The notes beneath the pieces were generated by a model, which saw nothing but the letters and a program-made list of their open reading frames with translations, had not been told where the DNA came from and ran no database searches. This document shows, piece after piece, positions 42,085 through 47,890 of a stretch of DNA of 47,890 bases; the first letter of the stretch is position 1, and the number at the start of each line of letters is the position of its first letter. The stretch is from Halorubrum sp. CBA1125. GTDB taxonomy: Archaea; Halobacteriota; Halobacteria; Halobacteriales; Haloferacaceae. The position numbers were made by a program, and so were the translations under genes. The DNA is taken from contig NZ_WPCE01000003.1 of NCBI RefSeq assembly GCF_009742825.1, positions 1 through 47,890 of the forward strand, read 5' to 3'.

Positions 42085-43014
42085 TCAGTGTCGGAGCTCG
42101 GGGTTGGTGAACTTTTCCAGTGTCCGGCCGATGAAGAACACCGACGAGACGAGGAACATCAGCAGGATTCCCGGCGGGATCACCCACCACCAGGCGAAGC
42201 GAATGGCGCCGAACGTGTACGCCTGGTAGAGCATCTTCCCCCAGGAGATGAGCTCGGGGTCACCGTAGCCTAGGAACGCGATGCTCGCCTCGAAGATGAC
42301 CGCGTACGCGATGGCGAACGCGATGTAGAGGAAGGCTATCGGGAGCACGTTCGGCAGGATGTGTCGGTACAGTATCCTGAAGTCGCTCGCGCCGATGGCC
42401 TCGGCGGACTCGACGTAGTCGCGCTCCTTCTGTGTGAGCACCTCCGCTCTGACGACCCGTGCGGAGTCACGCCACAGCAAGGCGGCGATCACCAACACGA
42501 TGTTGAACAGATCTGCCCCGAAGATGAACACGAGGACGATGACGAAGGGTAAGAACGGCAGCCCGTAGGCGATGTCCACGAGCCGCATCAGGATATCGTC
42601 TACCAGTCCCCCGTAGTAGGCGGTTATCAATCCTACGTTCGTCCCGATGAACACCGCGATTAGCGCCGCGAACAGGCCGACGAACACCGACACCTGGGTG
42701 CCGTAGAGGACCTGTGAGAGCACGTCTTGTCCTTCGTGGTTCGTTCCCAACAGGTGGTCTCCCGACGGCTCGGCGAGTCGCAGTAGCGAGCCGTCTTCCG
42801 CCTCGTGACGCGTGTCGGGGTTGTACGGCGCGAGCAACGGCGCCGTCATCGCGAGGAGGATGAACGTGATGAGCAGGAAGACGCCGAACTGACCCATCCG
42901 CTCGCCGGAGAACAGGTCGACGGTGCTCTGGAACGCCTCCCGGATCCGCTGTCCGATTCCGACCCCGGACGGGGTGTCTGAACCGCCTCGGTTGAGTATG
43001 TCTGAGAAGCTCAT
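42085..43014 (-). CDS. Opp/Dpp-type ABC transporter permease (OppC-like)
   Basis: A 309-residue membrane permease. The N-terminal OppC extension contains the first membrane segment (FGVFLLITFILLAMTAPLLAP). A periplasmic-type loop has HLLGTNHEGQDVLSQVLYGTQVS, typical of OppC/DppC, before the later five segments. The EAA-type loop is near YVESAEAIGASDFRILYRHILP. Its start overlaps the OppB-like stop by 4 nt (ATGA). Confidence 0.9.
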   Translation of the reverse strand: MSFSDILNRGGSDTPSGVGIGQRIREAFQSTVDLFSGERMGQFGVFLLITFILLAMTAPLLAPYNPDTRHEAEDGSLLRLAEPSGDHLLGTNHEGQDVLSQVLYGTQVSVFVGLFAALIAVFIGTNVGLITAYYGGLVDDILMRLVDIAYGLPFLPFVIVLVFIFGADLFNIVLVIAALLWRDSARVVRAEVLTQKERDYVESAEAIGASDFRILYRHILPNVLPIAFLYIAFAIAYAVIFEASIAFLGYGDPELISWGKMLYQAYTFGAIRFAWWWVIPPGILLMFLVSSVFFIGRTLEKFTNPELRH

Positions 43015-43994
43015 TGTTCGTCGAACCTCACTCTCGGGTCTAGGTACACGTACGCGATGTCAGCCACTAGGTTCATGAATATCACTACCGACCCCATCAG
43101 GAAGAAGATGGCCTGTGAGACGTTGTAGTCGTTGTACGTCACGGATTGGACCATCTCACGCCCCATGCCGGGCCAGTTGAACACCGTCTCGATGACGAGC
43201 GAGCCGCCGATGGTGAGACCGATGACGATGGCCACGACGGTCGTCACCGGGAGGATGGAGTTTCGCGCCGCGTGCTTGTAGAGGATGATGTACTCGGGAA
43301 TTCCCTCCGCCTTCTTCATCTCGACGAAGTCCGAGTTGAGGACGCTGATCATGCTACTGCGCATGAGCAACGTCGGGGTCGCCATGTAGAAGATCACCCC
43401 TGTGAGCAAGGGAAGCGCCAGGTGATGGAGGAAGTCCCAGGCGAGGTACCGTCCCCAGAAGGAGTTGATCTCGGCGCCCGGCGCCCGGATACCCCCGGAG
43501 GGGAACCAGCCGAGTTGGAAGGTGAACACCATCAGCACGATGATGCCGATCCAGAACTCGGGCGAGGAGCGCGCGAACAGCGTGAGGATGAGACCGCCCT
43601 TCTCCTTTTTCGTGCCGCGAACCCAGCCCATGAACGCACCGAAGATGATGCCGATGGCGAACGCCAGGAAGAACGCGGGGCCCATGAGCAGCACGGTGTT
43701 CCAGAACTTTATCACGATGATGTCCATCACCGGCTCACCGTACCGGAAGGAGTCTCCCCAGTTCCCGGTGATGAAGTCAACCATGAAACGCATGTACTGG
43801 ACGTGGAGCGGGTCGTTCAACCCGAGCCGTTCCAGTATCTGTTGTCTCGCCTCCGGGGAGAGGCCGTCCATCTGGTACATCGACGTCGGATCACCCGGGG
43901 CCAACCGGAAGATACCGAAAAGAAGTGTCAGGAATACCCAGTAGGTAATCACGAGCTGTACCAGCCGTCGTCCAACGTAGCGTTGCAGTCCCAT
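43011..43994 (-). CDS. Opp/Dpp-type ABC transporter permease (OppB-like)
   Basis: A 327-residue membrane permease with about six segments. It starts with the family-typical GLQRYVGRRLVQLVITYW and FRLAPGDPTSMY, and carries LGLNDPLHVQYMRFM and GDSFRYGEPV. The ATPase-docking loop is at FVEMKKAEGIPEYIILYKHAARN. The gap of 138 nt to the binding-protein gene holds a T-rich stretch, possibly an mRNA processing or partial termination site that lowers permease expression relative to the binding protein. Confidence 0.9.
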   Translation of the reverse strand: MGLQRYVGRRLVQLVITYWVFLTLLFGIFRLAPGDPTSMYQMDGLSPEARQQILERLGLNDPLHVQYMRFMVDFITGNWGDSFRYGEPVMDIIVIKFWNTVLLMGPAFFLAFAIGIIFGAFMGWVRGTKKEKGGLILTLFARSSPEFWIGIIVLMVFTFQLGWFPSGGIRAPGAEINSFWGRYLAWDFLHHLALPLLTGVIFYMATPTLLMRSSMISVLNSDFVEMKKAEGIPEYIILYKHAARNSILPVTTVVAIVIGLTIGGSLVIETVFNWPGMGREMVQSVTYNDYNVSQAIFFLMGSVVIFMNLVADIAYVYLDPRVRFDEQ

Positions 43995-44132
43995 AATGTC
44001 AGTAACGCGGTCCTCCGTCGCCGGATCGCGGCGAGACGGGCGGCGTTCTATCAGTTTGTGTTAGCATGTGTCTTATCGGGTCTGTTTTTATCCGTAAAAA
44101 ACGTTACGGTCAGGGGGTCGGTGCGTCCGAAC

Positions 44133-45932
44133 TCAGGCCGGCCACTGGATGCGGCCCTCGTCGTTCCACGTGAACCCGGCGGACTCGAGTTCGGAACGGG
44201 CGGCCTCCAGGTCCAGGTTGAACGTCTCGACGTCCTCGTTGTACCAGAAGCTCAGCCCCGGCGAGAAGCACGTCTGGATCTCCTGTGCGGTACCGCCGGT
44301 CGCCACCTGAATGGCCTCCTGCTTGGGCACGGCGTAAGCCATCGCGCGGCGGACAGCCCGGCCCATGTCGTTGTCCGCGAACAGGTCGCGGTTCATGTTG
44401 TAACACGCGTAGTGGATGGAGGTCATCAGCGAGTCGGCCAGCCCGTAGCGGTCGTTCTGCTGGAAGCGCTGAACGTCCGTGACCTGGATCTCGTAGGGGA
44501 TGAAGTCGACCGTGCCGTCTTCGAGCTGGCGAACGGTCGTCCGGATGTCGGGCGCCTGGAGCCGGACGCTGGTCTCGAAGTTCGGCGTCTCGAAGCCGGC
44601 GTCGCCGTAGGCGTCGAAGCGGCTGAGTTCGAGTTCCTCGCCCAGGGTGAACGATTCGACCTGCCACGGACCGCTCCCGACGGGCTCGGGGTTGACCCAC
44701 TGCGTGGCCGACTCGGCGTCGACCGAGTCCGGGACGTCCTCCCAGACGTGCTGGGGGATGATGTTCGCGGAACGCCCCGCCATCGCCACCGTCTGGAAGG
44801 AGGCGGTGGGCTCCGACAGGTTGAACGTGAGGCTCCGCTCGTCGTGGACCTCGATGTTGTCGATGGGTTCCGCGATCCCCGACACGTTGGGCGACACCTC
44901 CGCGCCGTACGTGTAGGTGAAGCGAACGTCCTCGGCGGTGACTGACTCGCCGTCGTGCCACTGGAGGCCCTCGCGGAGCGTGACGTCGATGGTGGTTTCG
45001 TCGGTCTGGTCGACGGTCTCGGCCATCCACGGGACCGGCTGTGCGTCGTCCGGGGAGATCCGCATCAACCGGTCGTAGACGAGACGGTTGATCTGCCGCT
45101 CTGCCCGACCGCGCTCAGGGTTGATGGGGTTGAGCGTCGTCAGGTCCTCAGAGAGCGACCAGGTGAGCTGACTGGAGTCGTTGCCCTCGGCGGGCTCCAT
45201 GCTCGAGAAGTTGTGGATGTTCCCGAGGCCGTACTCCAGCATCGTGGTCGTGTTGGTGACCTTCTGGGTGTCGTAGGGCATCTGCCGGTTCTGGACCATC
45301 ACCGGCGTGATGACCTGCTTGTCCATCAGCATCTCCTGGATGTCGTAGACGATCTGCTGACGCTCGTCCGGATCGGTGGCGTTCGACTGCTCCTGGTACA
45401 TCTGGTCGAACTCGTCGCTCTGGAAGAGCGAGCAGTTCCCGCCGCCCTCCGCCGTGGAGTCGGAGTGGAACCCCGTGTAGAGCGGGCCGCTCGGGTCGAA
45501 CCCGTCCAGGTACCGGAGGATGTAGATGTCGTGGTCGCGCTGGTTGAACCCCCGGTCGATGTAGTCCGGAATCGAGAGCGCGTGGTACTCGATGTCGAAG
45601 CCGAGCTCTTCGAGCTGTTCGGCGTGCATCTGTCCCCAGGTGAACCGGATCGGGTGAACCGACTCCGAGAGGGAGACGTAATCGAGCGTGCGGATCGTCT
45701 CGCCCGCGCCTCCGGATCCACCGTCGCTGCCGTCTCCGCCGTCGCCACCATCGCCGCCGTCGCCGCCGTCTCCGCCGTCGCCACCGTCTCCGCCGTCGCC
45801 ACCATCGCCGCCGTCGCCGCCGCCCATACAGCCGACGACCGACATCGTGGCGCCGGTGGCGCCGAGTGCTTTCAGAACCTTCCGTCTGTCCGTGTTCGAT
45901 ACCCCTTGCTGGTCCTGGCCTTGTCGAGCCAT
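44133..45932 (-). CDS. Opp/Dpp-type ABC transporter substrate-binding lipoprotein (family 5)
   Basis: A 599-residue secreted binding protein. The N-terminal Tat signal DRRKVLKALGATG and lipobox SVVGC predict a Tat-exported lipoprotein. An approximately 40-residue (Gly-Gly-Asp)n linker follows. The family-5 domain then spans to the C-terminus, with LTWSLSEDLTTLNPI, REGLQWHDGESVTAEDVRFTY read in two parts (REGLQWHDG and VTAEDVRFTY), and GSGPWQVESF. It is the first gene of the importer. The ligand could be a peptide, nickel or an oligosaccharide; in this catabolic setting an oligosaccharide or glycoside is a reasonable guess. TATA-like AT-rich sequence lies within 30 nt upstream of 45932. Confidence 0.9.
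   Translation of the reverse strand: MARQGQDQQGVSNTDRRKVLKALGATGATMSVVGCMGGGDGGDGGDGGDGGDGGDGGDGGDGGDGGDGSDGGSGGAGETIRTLDYVSLSESVHPIRFTWGQMHAEQLEELGFDIEYHALSIPDYIDRGFNQRDHDIYILRYLDGFDPSGPLYTGFHSDSTAEGGGNCSLFQSDEFDQMYQEQSNATDPDERQQIVYDIQEMLMDKQVITPVMVQNRQMPYDTQKVTNTTTMLEYGLGNIHNFSSMEPAEGNDSSQLTWSLSEDLTTLNPINPERGRAERQINRLVYDRLMRISPDDAQPVPWMAETVDQTDETTIDVTLREGLQWHDGESVTAEDVRFTYTYGAEVSPNVSGIAEPIDNIEVHDERSLTFNLSEPTASFQTVAMAGRSANIIPQHVWEDVPDSVDAESATQWVNPEPVGSGPWQVESFTLGEELELSRFDAYGDAGFETPNFETSVRLQAPDIRTTVRQLEDGTVDFIPYEIQVTDVQRFQQNDRYGLADSLMTSIHYACYNMNRDLFADNDMGRAVRRAMAYAVPKQEAIQVATGGTAQEIQTCFSPGLSFWYNEDVETFNLDLEAARSELESAGFTWNDEGRIQWPA
45715..45827 (-). repeat. (GGD)n-coding microsatellite in the Opp-type binding protein
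   Basis: A run of 6- and 9-nt units of the ggcggcgac/ggcggagac kind encodes a Gly-Gly-Asp spacer after the lipobox. It mirrors the linker in the family-1 binding protein at 26075-26198 although the two proteins are otherwise unrelated. Confidence 0.7.
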
Positions 45933-46531
45933 AGCGCACCATTATATTCTAAGCATATAATTGTGAGGGTATGAAAACGAGCGATTCGAGAGCGTCGATC
46001 GAGACACACAGTATCCGATCTGTATCAAAAACCAAACTTTATGGAGATATAAATTGAGGAATATCTGTTTTCGCAAATGTATTCGACTTATCTTTGTCTT
46101 AAACACCGATAAAAGTGATCTAATAGAATACTTATATTATAGTGTCTGAATTAATATTACACACCGATACGAACACGAATCAATATATGTATCATTCTCA
46201 TGAAGCTATTGGATAAATTGGCTTCTCCAGCGTGCATGTCTCTGACTGCGTACCACGGTGGTACGCGAGACGCAACCGATTCCTTCTATTTCTGACTGCG
46301 CCTTCTCCCTCGTGTCGGCTGACGTCGACGAACGCGACTTCCCCGCCACTCAACGACCGAGCGGTCTCGGGTCTCGCGAACGGCGCCGTGGCGAGTGCTT
46401 GGATCGAACATTTGGTAGTGCAGAACGACGAACGATCTGTGAGGTCGATCCTCAGCGACGAGTCTTGGGGGAGATCCTCCACGAGGGACGGTGTCGAAAG
46501 GATTTTGCTGTTCTGTCGTGACGTACTCTGC
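45933..46531. promoter_or_regulatory. AT-rich divergent intergenic region
   Basis: 599 nt between the Opp-type binding-protein gene (minus) and the zinc dehydrogenase gene (plus). Positions 45940-46200 are markedly AT-rich and include several TATA-like elements, for example tataatt near 45955-45961 for the minus-strand operon. From 46201 the sequence is GC-rich, and an open frame continues into the dehydrogenase gene, but its leader looks non-coding. The size and composition suit a regulated divergent promoter. No clear palindrome was found. Confidence 0.45.
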
Positions 46532-47596
46532 ATGCGTGCTGCGCAATACTACGGCAAGAAGGACGTCCGCGTCGAGGAGATAGACGACCCGCCCGTGGGC
46601 GAGGGCGAAGTCGAGATCTCGATCGCGTACGCCGGCATCTGTGGCACCGACCGCCACGAGTACGTCGCCGGACCCATTCTCATTCCCGACGCGGAGCCTC
46701 ACCCGGCGACGGGCGAGCGGCTCCCGGTCACGCTCGGCCACGAGGTGAGCGGCACCGTCGAAGCCGTCGGCGAGGGGGTCACCGCCGTCGAACCGGGCGA
46801 CCGGGTGACGGTGAACCCGATGTTGCCCTGCGGGGAGTGTCAGTACTGCCTGGCGGGCAAGCACAACGTCTGTGTCGACCTCGGGTTCGTCGGGCTCTCC
46901 GGTGGCGGCGGCGGATTCGCGGAGCGTCTCGTCGTCGACGAGGACAACGCCGTCCCCATCCCCGACGACGTGTCCCTGAAGGAGGCCTCGCTGGTGGAGC
47001 CGTTCTCGGTCGGGCTCCACGCGGTCAGGCACTCGCCGGTGCGGACCGGGGACTCGGTCGCCGTCTTCGGGACCGGCCCCATCGGGCTGACGGTCATCCA
47101 GGCCGCCCGCGCGGCGGGTGCGCGCCGGATCCTCGTCTCCGAGCCTCAGGCGGGCCGCCGCGAGATCGCCGAGGAGATCGGCGCCGACGTCACCCTCGAT
47201 CCGACGGAAGTCGACCCCGTCGAGGAGATACGCGAGCGCACCGAGGACGGCGTCGAGGTCGCCTTCGAGGTCGCGGGCGTGGACGCCTCCTTCTCGCAGG
47301 CGCTTCGCTCCACGCAACACGACGGCCACCTCCGGGTCGTGAGCGTCTACGAGGATGACGTGACGTTCAACCCGAACGAGGTCGTCACCGTCGAGCGGAC
47401 CATCAGCGGGACGAACGTCTACACCGGCGGCCCCCGCTCGGGCGAGGAGTACGGGATGACGCTCTCGATGATAGAGAGCGGCGCGTTCGACCCCTCGGCG
47501 CTCATCACCGATCTGGTCGACCTCGACGACGTGGTCGCGGGCTTCGAGTCGCTGCTCTCGGACGACGGACAGGTCAAGATCCTCGTCGAACCGTAA
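46532..47596 (+). CDS. Zinc-dependent (R,R)-butanediol dehydrogenase-like alcohol dehydrogenase
   Basis: A 354-residue medium-chain dehydrogenase. The catalytic zinc site is in GICGTDRHEY and GHEVSG, the structural zinc lobe in PCGECQYCLAGKHNVC, and the NAD loop in VFGTGPIGLTV. The spacing and the AGPILIP insert match the butanediol/sorbitol dehydrogenase group. The start at 46532 (MRAAQYYGKKDVRVEEI) is standard; the frame upstream to 46232 is not supported. It is divergent from the Opp-type importer, so it may oxidise an alcohol or polyol released from the imported compound. It is only distantly related to the dehydrogenase at 29358-30401. Confidence 0.88.
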   Translation: MRAAQYYGKKDVRVEEIDDPPVGEGEVEISIAYAGICGTDRHEYVAGPILIPDAEPHPATGERLPVTLGHEVSGTVEAVGEGVTAVEPGDRVTVNPMLPCGECQYCLAGKHNVCVDLGFVGLSGGGGGFAERLVVDEDNAVPIPDDVSLKEASLVEPFSVGLHAVRHSPVRTGDSVAVFGTGPIGLTVIQAARAAGARRILVSEPQAGRREIAEEIGADVTLDPTEVDPVEEIRERTEDGVEVAFEVAGVDASFSQALRSTQHDGHLRVVSVYEDDVTFNPNEVVTVERTISGTNVYTGGPRSGEEYGMTLSMIESGAFDPSALITDLVDLDDVVAGFESLLSDDGQVKILVEP

Positions 47597-47611
47597 CCGT
47601 CTCCGGGAGAG

Positions 47612-47890
47612 GACTCAGCGAACGATTCACGACGGATTTTTCGATCTGTTATCTGGTGAATCAGCTGTTTAGCGTCGGCGTGCTAGTGGTACGAGATCTC
47701 GGATGGAACCGCTCGATACGAGATTGTCGTCACCGCGGAGAACATCTGCAAAGCCCCAGCCGTTCGGCGATACGTGGTCGACAGTTCCGCGACGAATACG
47801 TCCAAAGCCCCAGCTGCGAGGACTCGGGGGCTTGCTGTGCGCCTCGGTCACTCGTTTCACTCGCTCCCTGCGGTGCTTACTGCGGCCGCC
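47612..47890. mobile_element. Second copy of the MITE-like element, cut by window end
   Basis: From about 47612 the sequence resembles the left end of the element at 20640-21140: aacgattcacgacg corresponds to aacgcttctcacgccg. From 47658 to 47890 it is collinear with 20691-20916, in the same orientation. The right terminus lies beyond the window. The left terminus is weaker than in the first copy, so its exact start is uncertain. Confidence 0.45.
47658..47890 (+). repeat. Long direct repeat, copy 2 (truncated by window)
   Basis: This segment aligns over its whole length with 20691-20916, with a few indels, including about 11 extra nt around 47750-47762. Minus-strand frames in both copies share a short peptide (DDNLVSS and VPLARR), which follows from the nucleotide identity and is not taken as evidence of a gene. 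Confidence 0.8.

Noticed and set aside
43146-44945. Long plus-strand frame across the OppB and binding-protein genes
   Set aside because: Shadow frame with His/Arg/Asp-rich nonsense composition crossing two well-supported minus-strand genes.
1-47890. CRISPR arrays, integrases, replication origins and rRNA genes
   Set aside because: No regularly spaced direct repeats, no Orc1/Cdc6, integrase or rRNA sequence was recognised.

Overview
The window looks like chromosomal or megaplasmid DNA of a halophilic archaeon (class Halobacteria). The predicted proteins are very acidic. Coding DNA is GC-rich, while several intergenic stretches are AT-rich. Two solute-binding lipoproteins have twin-arginine signals followed by a Cys lipobox. 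TATA-like boxes lie 24-35 nt before many start codons, as expected for leaderless transcripts. The regulators are haloarchaeal types (IclR, HxlR, DUF7504/DUF7344-like). The genus cannot be fixed from sequence alone. There are no rRNA genes, convincing tRNA genes, CRISPR arrays or intact transposases.

Region 1 (about 0.3-9.4 kb) is the most interesting part. A set of genes transcribed rightward encodes a UlaG-like metallo-beta-lactamase-fold hydrolase, a RuBisCO-like protein (RLP), a DUF1537 sugar-acid kinase and an ApnO-type oxidoisomerase. The last three are the enzymes of the bacterial D-apionate route through 3-oxo-isoapionate and its 4-phosphate to 3-phosphoglycerate plus glycolate. A divergent gene encodes an F420-dependent dehydrogenase of the Fgd family whose phosphate-binding residues are replaced. 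I infer an archaeal version of apiose/apionate catabolism in which this enzyme oxidises the sugar and the MBL protein opens the lactone. Three IclR genes (one broken) and a broken ADP-ribosylglycohydrolase gene lie nearby.

Region 2 (about 9.4-17.3 kb) is mixed: an HxlR regulator, a second MBL paralogue, a DUF7504-like protein, an AT-rich scar with a truncated membrane-protein gene, a frameshifted creatinase-like gene, an IclR regulator, a universal stress protein and a Gfo/Idh/MocA dehydrogenase.

Region 3 (about 17.6-39.8 kb) is a second sugar-catabolism island. It holds L-arabinose isomerase, a carbohydrate ABC transporter whose ATPase gene is separated from the binding-protein and permease genes, several SDRs, a SAF-domain oxidoreductase (COG4091/DRL-like), a 3-hydroxyacyl-CoA-dehydrogenase-like enzyme, a zinc alcohol dehydrogenase, a XacA-like sugar dehydrogenase, a divergent PfkB kinase/DhnA-type aldolase pair and a LutB-LutA fusion with LutC. 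Isomerase, kinase and aldolase together could form a ketose-1-phosphate cleavage route; that is inference.

Region 4 (about 40-47.6 kb) is a five-gene Opp/Dpp-type ABC importer and a divergent butanediol-dehydrogenase-like enzyme. A roughly 0.5 kb MITE-like element lies at 20.64-21.14 kb, and a related copy runs off the right end of the window.

Four genes are interrupted by frameshifts, each equivalent to one missing base. They may be real pseudogenes or single-base consensus errors, so they are annotated as disrupted genes.
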